Program-made: the position numbers and the translations under genes
Source of the DNA: CAVTWD01 sp963738325
Lineage (GTDB): Bacteria; Actinomycetota; Acidimicrobiia; Acidimicrobiales; Ilumatobacteraceae
NCBI GenBank assembly: GCA_963738325.1
Contig: CAVTWD010000002.1
Location: 248,001 to 312,000, forward strand
Direction of reading: 5' to 3'
DNA length: 64,000 bases
Notes under the pieces: generated by a model
What the model was told of the DNA's origin: nothing
Databases searched by the model: none
The model's input: only the letters and a program-made list of their open reading frames with translations
In this document: positions 19,422-28,302 of the stretch, piece by piece
Layout: every line of letters starts with the position of its first letter
Numbering within the stretch: position 1 is the first letter of the stretch

Positions 19422-20695
19422 TCGACGACCGGACCCGCGAGCTGATGGACGCTCAGCGCCGACACCGGGACGACGACGGTGACGGGTGGCCCGTCTTGGA
19501 CCGGGCTGCTCGTCACGGTCTGGCCGGCGAGTTCCTCGACGCGGTCGAGCTCACCACCGAAGCCGACCCGGCCGGGGTGCTGGTCCAGTTCCTCGGCGCG
19601 GTCGGAGCGGTGATCGGATCGCGCCCCGACATGCACGCCGCCAACTCCGAGCATCCGGCCCGCATCGACGCTGTGCTGGTCGGCCAGACCGCCAAGGCTC
19701 GCAAGACCTCGGGCTGGGCGCTGGTGACGAGGGTCGTGATGCGGGCGGTGCCGAGCTTCCAGCGGCGAGTCATGGCCGGGTTCAACTCAGCCGAGTCGCT
19801 CATCGACGCCGTGGCCGACCCCGACGACGACGGAGATGGTGGGGTCGAACTGCGGGATCGCCGCCTCCTGGTGGTCGAGCCCGAGTTCGCCCGCCTCCTG
19901 GTCGTGTGTCAGCGCGAAGGATCGACTCTCTCGGCGGTGCTCCGCAACGCCTACGACGGGAACCGGCTCGAGGTTCGGTCGCGCAAGAGTGGCACCACCA
20001 CCGCGACCGGCGCCCACGTCGTGCTCCTCGGCCACATCACCGCCGAGGAGTTGACCCGGACACTGACGACTACCGAGGCTGCCAACGGGTTCGCCAACCG
20101 GTTGCTCTACATCCTGGTGCGCCGCCAGCGGCGTCTCCCCACCGGCTCGAACGTCCCCGAGGCTCTCGTCGCCTCCTTCGCGGCGCAACTCGTCCAGGTG
20201 TTCGACGGGGCCGAACGCATCCGGGAGATGACGTGGCGTCCCGACGCCCTGCCCCTATGGGAGCGGCTGTACGACGAGATGGCCGACGACGAGCCCCCTG
20301 GGCTGCTCGGCGCCATCGTGGCCCGCCCCGAGGCTCACGTCATGCGCCTGGCCGTCACCTACGCCCTGCTCGACAACGAGTCGTTGATCGCTCCCGAGCA
20401 TCTGCGGGCGGCCTGGGCGGTGTGGTCCTACAGCCGGGCTTCGGCCGAGGTGATCTTCGCCGACCTGAGCGGCGACCCCGACGTGGACCGCCTCTTGGCG
20501 GCCGTGCGGGCCGCCGGTCCGGACGGGCTCGACGGCGATGCCCTCAACCACTTCTTCGCCGGGCACGGAAAGGGCGCCAAGGTGCGGGCCCGGGCCCAGA
20601 GCCGCGGTCTGGTGCGGACCGAGGAGCGGTCGAGCGGGGGCCGCCCCCGCAAGGTCGTCGTCCTGTCCACCCCGCCTACGCCCGGAAAGCCCTAG
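19418..20695 (+). CDS. DUF3987-like replication/helicase-type protein
   Basis: This 425-aa protein resembles the DUF3987 family encoded by actinobacterial integrative elements and phages, often next to or fused with primases. Recognisable stretches are LVQFLGAVGAVIGSRP, LVGQTAKARKTSGWALVTRV (a P-loop-like position with AKARKTS), LLVVEPEFARLL, HVVLLGHITAEEL and GFANRLLYILVRR. The C-terminal 60 residues look like a winged helix (DGLDGDALNHFF, GRPRKVVVL). It probably acts in element replication. It starts in an ATGA overlap with the preceding gene. Confidence 0.65.
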   Translation: MIDDRTRELMDAQRRHRDDDGDGWPVLDRAARHGLAGEFLDAVELTTEADPAGVLVQFLGAVGAVIGSRPDMHAANSEHPARIDAVLVGQTAKARKTSGWALVTRVVMRAVPSFQRRVMAGFNSAESLIDAVADPDDDGDGGVELRDRRLLVVEPEFARLLVVCQREGSTLSAVLRNAYDGNRLEVRSRKSGTTTATGAHVVLLGHITAEELTRTLTTTEAANGFANRLLYILVRRQRRLPTGSNVPEALVASFAAQLVQVFDGAERIREMTWRPDALPLWERLYDEMADDEPPGLLGAIVARPEAHVMRLAVTYALLDNESLIAPEHLRAAWAVWSYSRASAEVIFADLSGDPDVDRLLAAVRAAGPDGLDGDALNHFFAGHGKGAKVRARAQSRGLVRTEERSSGGRPRKVVVLSTPPTPGKP

Positions 20696-20794
20696 ATGCC
20701 TGGGAAGTTCGAGTTCTCGGGCATTGCGGGCTTTCCCGGCATAGAGCGGCGCGTCTCTGTCACACCCACCGAGTAGAAGCGAAGGAGCACCGCC

Positions 20795-21079
20795 ATGTCC
20801 GATGATCCGATCCGAGAGCGGCTGGCCTTGCGAGGCCGAACCCGATTCGTCTCGTACCTCGACCAGCCCAACGTGCCCAACGTGCCCAACGTGCCCGAGC
20901 CCGAGCCGGAACCCGACCCCCGCGCCGGCTTCCGCCACAGCATCGACCAAGGCGTGAAGCCCGGAATACCGGACCGGCCGCCCGATCCCGATGCCCGCAT
21001 GGCCGAGAGAATGCGCGAGTTCGCCCACCGCCGCCTCGTCACCCCCGTCGTCATCAACGCACCCGGATGGGAGGAATGA
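20795..21079 (+). CDS. Small hypothetical protein with NVP repeat
   Basis: A 94-aa frame has AAGGAG upstream of its ATG. It contains three tandem NVP units (a 9-bp DNA repeat CCCAACGTG at 20867-20893) and then PEPEPEPDP. The rest is charged and probably disordered. It is linked to the next gene by ATGA. Family unknown. Confidence 0.55.
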   Translation: MSDDPIRERLALRGRTRFVSYLDQPNVPNVPNVPEPEPEPDPRAGFRHSIDQGVKPGIPDRPPDPDARMAERMREFAHRRLVTPVVINAPGWEE

Positions 21080-21768
21080 CCATGCCGTTCGAGATCGACG
21101 CCTACGACGTCCGGGGCCTCCCGAGCATCCGGCTCGCCACCCTGCCGCCGCCGGTGGTCGCACCGGCCGCCTACACCCAGGCGCTCGCCGATCTGACCAC
21201 GGCGTGCGCCCTCCTGGCCGACACGGCCCAGGCCGAGAAGACCGCCCGGGTCCGCCTCGACCGGGCCCAAGCCGACGACGTGGCCGAAACCGCGATCGCC
21301 TTCGGCGAAGGCCGGGGCGACCCCGGCAACGCGCACGAGCGGGCCGCCCTCGACGCGCTCGCCACCGCGGAGCGGCGCGCCGCCGCCGCCAGGATCCGCT
21401 ACCAGACGACGGTGGCCGCCTACGCCGACGCCCTCGACGACTGTGCGGGCGAGTGGGCCGCCACGTTGGAACGGGAAGCGGTCGGCGCCCTGCGGGCGGC
21501 CGCCACCGAGCTCGACGCCATCCGGGCGAAGGTGGCGACGGTCGTCGACCACGCCGGCGCCGCCCTCGACCATGTCGCCCTCAGCCAGTTCCTCCGGGTT
21601 GGAGGCATTCCTGGCCGGTGGGCGAAGTACCGGCCGGTGGTCGGCTTGGCCGCGCCCGTCGAGGCCATCACCGCCCTCGCCGGCGCGCTCACCGCCCTCG
21701 CCGACCGGCTCGAGCACCCGGCGGAAGAGGACCCTGATGCCGCCGCCCAGCCTGTCCCGGCCGCATGA
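21076..21768 (+). CDS. Hypothetical Ala-rich coiled-coil protein
   Basis: A 230-aa protein. After a short strand-rich start (FEIDAYDVRGLPSIRLATLPP) it is nearly all helix with long Ala/Glu/Arg heptads (residues 40-150), consistent with a coiled coil. A basic GRWAKYRP motif lies near residue 180. It starts at the ATGA overlap at 21076; an alternative ATG is at 21082. No family is recognised. Confidence 0.6.
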   Translation: MTMPFEIDAYDVRGLPSIRLATLPPPVVAPAAYTQALADLTTACALLADTAQAEKTARVRLDRAQADDVAETAIAFGEGRGDPGNAHERAALDALATAERRAAAARIRYQTTVAAYADALDDCAGEWAATLEREAVGALRAAATELDAIRAKVATVVDHAGAALDHVALSQFLRVGGIPGRWAKYRPVVGLAAPVEAITALAGALTALADRLEHPAEEDPDAAAQPVPAA

Positions 21769-21884
21769 CGGGTGGCCGGACCGGGCCCGCTGCGCCTCCG
21801 ATCCGGACCTCGATCCCGAGGCACGCGAGCACCAGAACGGGCAATCTGTGCGCGTGCGACCACGAAATGAACGGAGGAGCATGA
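21765..21884 (+). CDS. Possible 39-aa microprotein between overlapping genes
   Basis: The frame begins in an ATGA overlap with the gene before it and ends in an ATGA overlap with the gene after it, so it exactly bridges two genes. It has a CACDH motif near its C-terminus. A ribosome site (GGAGGAGC) inside its last codons would serve the next gene, so the overlap may also be chance. Confidence 0.4.
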   Translation: MTGGRTGPAAPPIRTSIPRHASTRTGNLCACDHEMNGGA

Positions 21885-22192
21885 CGTACGCGTTCACCCA
21901 GGACGTTCCGATCGACGCTGCCTTCTACGCACGCATTGTTGAGCAGCTCGGTCCCGAGCCACCAGACGGCCTAATCGTCCACCTCGCGATCGAGCGAGCC
22001 GAGGGAGGACTCCGCTACCTCGATGTCTGGGAGTCGGAAGAGCACTGCGAGCGCTTCATCGAGGAGCGGCTCCACCCTGTGGTCCACGGCCTCTTGCGGG
22101 AGATCTTCGGTGACGCTCTGCCGCCCGAGCCCGAGCAGCTGTCACTGTCGGTCGTCCATGTGTGGGGCCACGGCGTCACTCCGACCGGTTGA
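21881..22192 (+). CDS. Antibiotic-biosynthesis-monooxygenase-like dimeric alpha-beta barrel protein
   Basis: A 103-aa protein with GGAGGAGC just upstream. The pattern DAAFYARIVEQL, then GLIVHLAIERAEGGLRYLDVWES and EEHCERFIEERLHPVV is that of ABM-like ferredoxin-fold dimers, in which the DVWES strand and the following helix are typical. Members range from monooxygenases to heme enzymes and many have unknown roles. It ends the overlapping gene run of the element. Confidence 0.6.
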   Translation: MTYAFTQDVPIDAAFYARIVEQLGPEPPDGLIVHLAIERAEGGLRYLDVWESEEHCERFIEERLHPVVHGLLREIFGDALPPEPEQLSLSVVHVWGHGVTPTG

Positions 22193-22340
22193 CCGCAGAA
22201 CTGCTCGCGGCGGATCTCGAGCGGGCATTCGGGCACGCTCGCGAGACGCGGCAGCTGCACCGGCCGTAGCACCTGGCAAAGCGCCTTCGAGCCGGCGTTC
22301 CGGGAGATCTGTTTTGACTCGATCGCGCGACACTCCCGAC

Positions 22341-22805
22341 ATGCCCGACGTCCATAAGTTCATCCCGCATCCACACATAGCGGCCCGGAAGGCGGCCGGC
22401 CCGCCGAAGGTCGCCGACGTCGCCACCCCAGCACCGACTGCCTCCCGGGTTGCCCGCTTGAACGCTGCGCTCGCGGTCAAGATCACCGACGGCGTGGGCA
22501 CGATGTGGTGCGCGTACGCCTTCGCCGCGCTGGCGTTGGTCTCGCTGCCGGACGCCATCGCATCCAAGAATGTCGTGACCCTGGTGTCGTGGATCAGCCA
22601 GACGTTCCTCCAGTTGGTGTTGCTGAGCATCATCATCGTCGGCCAGAACGTCCAGTCCGCCGCCTCCGACTCACGGGCACAGGCCACGTACGAAGACGCC
22701 GACGCCGTGCTCCACACCGCCCTCGACATCCAACACCACCTCGAAGCCCAAGACGCCGAGATCGAAGGGATCCTGGCCGAAGTCCGCCAGCTCCGGGGCG
22801 CCTGA
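22341..22805 (+). CDS. DUF1003-like small membrane protein
   Basis: From the ATG at 22341 this is 154 aa. After about 50 basic residues come two membrane helices (MWCAYAFAALALVSLPDAI and SQTFLQLVLLSIIIVGQNV). A cytoplasmic helix follows (ARAQATYEDADAVLHTALDIQ-like, ending EGILAEVRQL). The WISQTFLQLVLL...VGQNVQ pattern matches short DUF1003-type proteins of unknown function. The 148 bp upstream hold no gene I can support. Confidence 0.65.
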   Translation: MPDVHKFIPHPHIAARKAAGPPKVADVATPAPTASRVARLNAALAVKITDGVGTMWCAYAFAALALVSLPDAIASKNVVTLVSWISQTFLQLVLLSIIIVGQNVQSAASDSRAQATYEDADAVLHTALDIQHHLEAQDAEIEGILAEVRQLRGA

Positions 22806-23082
22806 CCGACACCCGGGGTGCGGTCGTGCAACCACCTCACTAGAAGCCGCGTGGAGCGACGGGAGATCAGCCAGCGTGCGCCGGATGCCCGTAACGACCA
22901 CGCGGCAACGAGCGCCTTTGAACTTGCGTCCATGGCCCGAAATGCCGGAGCGCGGCCCTCGGCACCGCGATCACGTCATCCGTCTGAGCAGCGAGCCCAT
23001 ATCTGCCGATCGGCATCGGGACCATCGGCCTAGTGATCTGTGGATCCGAGTCGCGTCCAGGCGTCGCCCCCTGCTATCGAGG
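22806..23082. other. Intergenic stretch, nothing recognised
   Basis: This is a 277-bp space between convergent genes. No frame with plausible codon use, hairpin or RNA signature was found. Confidence 0.5.
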
Positions 23083-23819
23083 CTAGATTCGGCCAAGCAG
23101 GTCCGCCTTCTTCGAACTGAACTCGTCATCTGTTATGAGGCCAGCGTCTCTGAGTTCGCCCAGCTTCCTATCTGCTCCATGAGCTCATGAGGGTCGGTCT
23201 TGACTTTTTCCGCCTCGGTCGGTGTGGGTTGGGATCCGGCGCCCGCGCTGAAGCTGAGGTTCATCGCGCCGGCCTGCCGTTTCTCAACCTCACGCTCGTG
23301 TTGATATGTGAGCATCGCTGTTCGCATGATATTCGCCTGCCGAGCGATGAGGTCACGCACGGCCCTTGGATCCTTAATGCTCTCAAGGAGCACCACTGTT
23401 TGGCCGTACTTTGCACCGGCCGGGTCGAGCCGGACATGAAGGTCACCAACATTCCGCGGCTTCTGTGTCATTGACTGGCGCAGGTCAACGTCCATAACCG
23501 CCCAGAGTGGAATGACCTCTTCCTTGGTGGACACCAGTCCCGCCTCAAAGATCAGGGCGTCCGTCGTAATGCGGTACTTGGCAGTGACGACCTTCCCCGC
23601 CGTCGCAACCGAACCCAGGCTGGCCTTCTGGCCCTCCCAAAGAACCGTCTTGCTGGACGGTTGCATCGAGGTCCCAGCCGAGGTCTCGGGCGGTTCGCCA
23701 ATGACCGGATCTCTTGCCTGGACCTGATTGTCAGCGACGTGCTCGGTCCAGGCCGTGCCGTCGTGGTATCGCAGCTGGTGATGGTGCCACGGGTCTGGCT
23801 TCCAGGCGGCATTGGTCAT
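23083..23819 (-). CDS. DUF2510-PH-SHOCT protein (one frameshift)
   Basis: Three modules are visible: an N-terminal DUF2510 (WKPDPWHHHQLRYHDGTAWTEHV), a bacterial PH-like domain (VVTAKYRITTDALIFEAGLV, VIPLWAVMDVDLRQSM), and a C-terminal SHOCT motif. The SHOCT part (KLGELRDAGLITDDEFSSKK, then ADLLGRI) appears only after adding one base near 23170, where the uncorrected frame ends at 23133. The 737-nt span agrees with one missing base. These domains occur in membrane-associated actinobacterial proteins of unknown role. It runs against the other cargo genes of the element. Confidence 0.78.
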
Positions 23820-24057
23820 GTTCTACCCCCTGACAGACGTCGAAAGCCTCGCCGTGCTACAGGCGTCCGCAGTGTCGCGCAACCTAGGGCCAATCCTTGG
23901 ACGCCGTGGGATGGTCAAGTCGGCAACGGATCGAGACCCGGTCGCACACGCCGGGAGGGGTCACCCTGGGGCCACAGAACTGCCGTTCGGCTCGCCCCGG
24001 AGGAGATGCCTCCTGGAAACCCTCCCCTGAATCAACCGCCTGCCCCACTGGCCTCTA

Positions 24058-24180
24058 GTGCTGGGGGCTGTGTGGTGTTCCCCCTCCCCCTGGGGGGCCT
24101 GCCTGGTGGCCTGGTGCCTGGTGGCCATGCCTGGGGTGCCCCTGGTGCCCTGGGGAGGCATTGGCCTGGGTCCTGTTGGC
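24058..24180. repeat. Cluster of CCTGG motifs
   Basis: About eight CCTGG pentamers occur in roughly 110 bp, mostly as GCCTGGTG or CCCTGGGG. A similar CCWGG-rich tract is present at the right end of the element. The role is unknown; an origin or a protein-binding array is possible. Confidence 0.6.
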
Positions 24181-24292
24181 GGCGTGACTTTTTGATCACG
24201 TAGTCGCCGGCGCCGGCAGCGTTGTTTGCGCGCGCTGCGGGTCGCTTCGGTGACGGTTGCGCGGTGAGGATGTGCGGTCCCTGTTACGCGAG

Positions 24293-24336
24293 GGACCCCC
24301 TCCCCACCAGTTGGTCGCTGTGCCGGGAGGGGGTCC
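24293..24336. promoter_or_regulatory. Perfect 12-bp stem-loop upstream of the transposon gene set
   Basis: GGACCCCCTCCC and GGGAGGGGGTCC are separated by 20 nt, ending 18 bp before the GTG of the DUF6431 gene. It could be a terminator of outside transcription or a transposase-related structure. Confidence 0.5.
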
Positions 24337-24354
24337 AAGGCGGTGTTGCCACCG

Positions 24355-25014
24355 GTGGCGATCGTATGGCCTTGCCCGTTGTCAGTCGACGCGTATGTGG
24401 CGGCGGGCCGTGATGTCGAGGTCGCCGCGTCCGGACTGCCCGCGCTGTGGGGCGCGATGTCTTGGTGGTCGGGCTATCGCCGTTTCGTCCGCGCTGGCGG
24501 CGTGAGCCGGGCGATGTTCGTGCCGAGGGTGCGCTGCGGGCCGTGCGCGAAGACCGACGCCGTGCTCCCGGCGTTCGTGTTCATGCGGTCGTCTCGATGT
24601 GGTGGAGACGATCGGCGCTGTTGTCGAGGAGGTTGTGGCCGGTGCTGGCGGGGTGCGGCCGGCGGCGGAGGCATGGCAGATGTTCCGCACACGACGGCGC
24701 GGGGGTGGGTGCGCCGCTTCGTGGCGCGGGCGACGGGCTGTCGGTGGCGTTCGCGGCGCTGGCTGTCGAGCTCGGCGGCGAGGTCGTCGGCGCGATCGGC
24801 GATGTCGCTGGGCAGGCGTTGGCGGCGATCGGCGGCGCGTTCGTGGCCGCGGGTGTGTCTGCGGGCTGGGGGCGGTTGGGCCGGTGGCGGTTCGCGTCGG
24901 CGGTGAGCGGCGGGAGGCTGCTGGCCGACCAACACGAATACGCCCTATCTCGTCGTCGGCAGGCGTCGTTTCATGCCTCCGGTCCCTTCGGAAGGGACGC
25001 GAACGGAGGAATGA
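24355..25014 (+). CDS. DUF6431 zinc-ribbon/HTH protein of the transposon (several frameshifts)
   Basis: The corrected reading runs VAIVWPCPLSVDAYVAAGRD, a CPRCGA knuckle, WWSGYRRFVRAGG, a second knuckle CGPCAKT, LLPAFV-like, then a helical HTH part (DVVETIGAVVEEVVAGAGG, PHTTARGWVRRFVARATG) and the ending TNTNTPYLVVGRRRF. At least three one-base shifts are needed (about 24445, 24600-24680, 24930). The start is a GTG at 24355. DUF6431 proteins accompany IS481-type transposases; they probably bind the ends. The shifts could reflect real decay, but neighbouring host genes show the same pattern. Confidence 0.65.
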
Positions 25015-25015
25015 G

Positions 25016-26380
25016 ATGGACAACGACCAGCAAGAGGCGGTGGCGTTGCACCGCTTCGGGGTGATCGCCGAGGCGACGAACCCGCGGTTGACGCCGGCGG
25101 AGCGGGGTGCGGTGGTGCGCCACGATCGCGGACGCGGGCGCACTCGCACCCTGACGGCAGCCGAGCGCCGTTACTCGCGGCCCACGATCGACCGTTGGAT
25201 CAGGGCGTGGCGGGCCGGTGGGCTGGACGCGCTGACGCCCGGCAGAGCGGGCCGAAGTGGGCGCGGTGCGGGCGCATCCGGAGCTGTTCGCCGAGGCGGC
25301 CGCCCTGCGCCTGGAGCTCCCGTCGCGCTCGGCCGCCCAGATCGCCTCGATCCTTTATCACCGCCACGGGATCCGGGTCGCGGAGCGCACGGTGCGGGCC
25401 CAGCTGCGTCGGGCCGGGCTGCACCGCGAGGCGCTGGAGGCTGAGCCGAAGGTGTTCGGCCGTTACGAGGCCGAGGCACCCGAACGACCGGTGGATCACC
25501 GACGTGCTGGTCGGCCCTGGGTCCCTGGCCGAGGCTCGACGCGTCGGTGCGGGCCCGGCTGTTCCTGATCGTCGATGACCACAGCCGCCTGATCGTCGAC
25601 GGCCGGTTCTTCGCCCACGAGAACGCCCGCGCCGGCCAGGAGCTGCTGCGCCGGGCGATCGTGCGCCGCGGTGTGCCCGTCGTGCTGTATGCCGACAACG
25701 GCGCCCCGTTCTCCAACGCCTGGCTGGCCCGGACCTGCGCGGTGCTGGGCGTGCGCCTCGTGCACTCCAAGCCCTACTCGCCGGAAGGCCGCGGCAAACA
25801 GGAGCGGGCCAACCGCTACATCCGCGAGGCGTTCCTGGCCGAGGCCACCCACGTCGGCATCGTCGACCTCGACGAGCTCAACGACCGCTTCACTGCCTGG
25901 GCAGAGCGGATCGCCAACCGTCGCGTCCACGGCGAAACGAACGAGACGCCGATCGAACGCTTCGAGCGGGGCGGGCCCCACCGCGGGGTCGACGCCGACC
26001 GCCTGCGGGAGGCGTTCCGCTGGTCGGTGACCCGCAAGGTGACCCGCACCGCCACGGTCCCGCTCGAGGGCAACGCCTACGGGGTCGACCCCGCCCTGGT
26101 CGGCCGGCGGGTCGAGCTGCGCTACGACCCCGAGGACCTGACCCGCATCGACGTCTACCTGGACGGCCGGCCCGCCGGGGTGGCCACCCCGTTCGTCACC
26201 CGCCGCCACGTCCACCCCGCCGTCCCCCAGGCCGCCCGCCCCGAACCTGAGGTGACCGGCATCGACTACCTGGGCCTCGTCGCCGCCGCCCACGACGAGG
26301 CGGCCGGCACCGGGCAGAAGATCGACTTCTCCCAGCTCGACATGTTCGCCGACCCCGACATCGAGGAGCAGACCCGATGA
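25016..26380 (+). CDS. IS481/Mu-type DDE transposase (two or more frameshifts)
   Basis: The N-terminal HTH (LTAAERRYSRPTIDRWIRAW and SRSAAQIASILYHRHGIRVA) is followed by an rve core: first Asp in DRWITDVLVG, second in VVLYADNGAPFSN, Glu in SPEGRGKQERANRYI. A Mu-type C-terminal beta domain follows (PLEGNAYGVDPALVGRRVEL). Frame switches fall near 25245 and 25490-25545. The ATG at 25016 follows the DUF6431 stop by one base. It would act with the ATPase encoded next. Confidence 0.82.
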
Positions 26381-27195
26381 GCGCCCCCGCCCCGTGGGCC
26401 GCGCACTTCGGGCTGCAGCGCACCCCGTTCGGCAAGTCCATCGCCGCCAAGGACCTCTTCGCCCGCCAAGCCCACGCCGAGGCGGTCGCCCGCATCAACT
26501 TCTGCGTCGTCGAGTCCGCCCTCGGCGTCATCACCGGCGACGTCGGCGCCGGCAAGACCGTGTCGGTCCGTGCCGCCGTCGACGCGCTCGACCGCACCCG
26601 GCACTCGGTTATCTACATCGCCAACCCCGCCTTCGGCACCCGCGGCCTCTACGTCACCATCGTGCGCTCCCTGGGTGCCGAGCCCCGCTACCTCAAAGCC
26701 GAGCTGATGGCCCAAGCCGCCGATCTGCTCGCCGCCGAGACCGCCGAGCGGCACCGCCGCGTCGTGCTCGTCTGCGACGAGGCCCACCTGCTCACGCCGG
26801 CCCAACTCGAAGAGCTGCGGCTGCTCACCAACTCCGAGATGGACTCGGCCTCACCGTTCGCCGGGATCCTTATCGGCCAGCCCACCCTCAACCGCCAACT
26901 CCGCATGGGCGTCTTCGCCGCACTCGACCAGCGCATCGCCACCCGGTTCACGATCCGCCCGATGGACATCGGCGAGTCCGCCGCCTACCTGCGACACCAC
27001 CTCACCCTCGCCGGGCGCGACGAACCGCTCCTCGCCGACGACGCCGTCGCCCGCCTGCACCGGGCTTCAGGAGGACTACCTCGAGCGCTCAACAACGCCG
27101 CGACGGCCGCCATCATCGCCGCCGCCGCCGACAACAAACTCCTCGTCGACGACTCCTGCGCCAAGAAGGCCGTCGCCGAGCTCACCCGCGACTGA
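26377..27195 (+). CDS. ExeA/TniB-like AAA+ ATPase of the transposon
   Basis: This 272-aa protein is intact. Walker A is GDVGAGKTVSVRAAV and Walker B is RRVVLVCDEAHLLTP. A sensor region (FAGILIGQPTLNRQL, DQRIATRFTIRPM) and the C-terminal lid (ASGGLPRALNNAATAA) follow. ATPases of this type assist target selection in Tn7/Tn5053-like and IS21-like systems. The start overlaps the transposase stop (ATGA). Confidence 0.88.
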   Translation: MSAPAPWAAHFGLQRTPFGKSIAAKDLFARQAHAEAVARINFCVVESALGVITGDVGAGKTVSVRAAVDALDRTRHSVIYIANPAFGTRGLYVTIVRSLGAEPRYLKAELMAQAADLLAAETAERHRRVVLVCDEAHLLTPAQLEELRLLTNSEMDSASPFAGILIGQPTLNRQLRMGVFAALDQRIATRFTIRPMDIGESAAYLRHHLTLAGRDEPLLADDAVARLHRASGGLPRALNNAATAAIIAAAADNKLLVDDSCAKKAVAELTRD

Positions 27196-27199
27196 CACT

Positions 27200-27249
27200 C
27201 AGCACTCCGTGCTCATCGACCCATGCCGCTCACTGAGCACGGAGTGCTG
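27200..27249. terminator. Perfect 16-bp inverted repeat after the ATPase gene
   Basis: CAGCACTCCGTGCTCA and TGAGCACGGAGTGCTG are separated by 18 nt, 5 bp past the ATPase stop. Each arm is itself partly palindromic. It lies between convergent transposase genes. Terminator is the simplest reading; a transposon-end structure is possible. Confidence 0.55.
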
Positions 27250-27291
27250 CCTGGCCATGTCGGAACCTGTCAAGCCCGGTGAGACAACTTG

Positions 27292-28302
27292 TCATGCGGA
27301 TGTGATGAGTGCTTCGGGGCTGGGTTCGTTGATCCAGGCGATGGTGGGCAGCTTCGGCGGCTGGGGCGGGCGGTGCCCGAACCGTGCCGGGTTGGCGGCG
27401 TAGGCGGCGTCGAGAGTGACGGCCCGCTGGGCGCGGATCTCGTCGGCGGTGCCGTAGTGGACCGACGCCGGGGTGTGCAGCCCGATGCCGGCGTGGCGGT
27501 GGACGTGGTTGTAGTGATCGAAGAACGCGGCGCAGAACGCCCGGGCGTCTTCGATCGAGCCGAACCGGCCAGGGAAGGCCGGGCAGTACTTGAGGGTCTT
27601 GAAGTTCGCCTCCGAGTACGGGTTGTCGTTGCTCACATGCGGCCGGCTGTGGCTGCGGGCGACACCGAGATCGACGAGCAGCTGGGCGACGGGCTTCGAT
27701 GTCATCGAGGTGCCCCGGTCGGCGTGCAAGGAGAGCTGGCCGCGGCCGATGCCGTGTCGCTGCAGGGTGTCGGCGATGAAGGCTTCGGCGAGCTCTCCGG
27801 TCTCGGCCGGCGACACCATCCAGCCGACGACGTAGCGGGAGAAGATGTCGATGACCACGAACAGCTCGTAGTAGACGCCCCGCTGCGGGCCCTGCAGCTT
27901 CGTGATATCCCACGACCAGACCTCGTTCGGTCGACGGGCGATGAGCTCGGGCTTCTTGGTCGCCGGGTGGGTGCGCTGCCGTCGCCGTTCGCGGTTCTCG
28001 CCGGCGACCGCGAGCAGCCGGTACATGGTGGAGATCGAGCACAGGTAGATGCCGTCATCGAGCAGCCGGGCCCACACCTGGGCCGGGGCCAGGTCGCAGT
28101 ACTCCGCCGAGCGCAGCACCGTCAGCACCCGCTGGCGCTCCTGCTCGGTGAGCTTGTTCGGTGGGGCCGGCCGGGGTGCCGGCGGACCCGCCACTGGCGG
28201 TCGCTGCCGCCGATAGCGCGTCGCCCGCGAGACGCCGAGCAGGTCGCAGGCGGCGCTGGTCGATGTCATCGCTTCGAGCTCACCGAAGTGCGCCTCGATC
28301 AT
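27292..28302 (-). CDS. IS3-family transposase OrfB
   Basis: This 336-aa protein has an HTH_21 start (CDLLGVSRATRYRR) and an rve core with Asp in NEVWSWDITKLQGP, Asp in LSLHADRGTSMTSK and Glu in NPYSEANFKTLKY. All three catalytic residues are present and the frame is intact. It begins at an ATG overlapping the OrfA stop (ATGA). This suggests expression by translational coupling rather than the classical programmed frameshift that fuses OrfA to OrfB. Confidence 0.92.
   Translation of the reverse strand: MIEAHFGELEAMTSTSAACDLLGVSRATRYRRQRPPVAGPPAPRPAPPNKLTEQERQRVLTVLRSAEYCDLAPAQVWARLLDDGIYLCSISTMYRLLAVAGENRERRRQRTHPATKKPELIARRPNEVWSWDITKLQGPQRGVYYELFVVIDIFSRYVVGWMVSPAETGELAEAFIADTLQRHGIGRGQLSLHADRGTSMTSKPVAQLLVDLGVARSHSRPHVSNDNPYSEANFKTLKYCPAFPGRFGSIEDARAFCAAFFDHYNHVHRHAGIGLHTPASVHYGTADEIRAQRAVTLDAAYAANPARFGHRPPQPPKLPTIAWINEPSPEALITSA

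Larger units (their letters stand above)
23820..24354. other. Long intergenic region with low-complexity tract
   Basis: No gene is supported in these 535 bp. The region holds a strand-biased tract full of CCTGG, a GTGA/TCAC palindrome around a T-run at about 24186-24202, and the stem-loop listed separately. The left end of the DDE/ATPase transposon must lie somewhere here, but I could not identify a terminal repeat. Confidence 0.5.
24355..27195 (+). mobile_element. Three-gene DDE/ATPase transposon (DUF6431 + DDE + ExeA/TniB); ends not resolved
   Basis: The coordinates are those of the coding block only. Gene content and order (zinc-ribbon DUF6431 protein, IS481/Mu-type DDE transposase, AAA+ ATPase) form a recurrent actinobacterial transposon. 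Genes are spaced by 1 nt and then overlap by ATGA. Terminal inverted repeats and target duplication could not be found by eye. Confidence 0.75.

Noticed and set aside
24355..25014. Treating the DUF6431 region as non-coding
   Set aside because: After a few one-base corrections a continuous DUF6431 protein with two zinc knuckles and the right ending is recovered.
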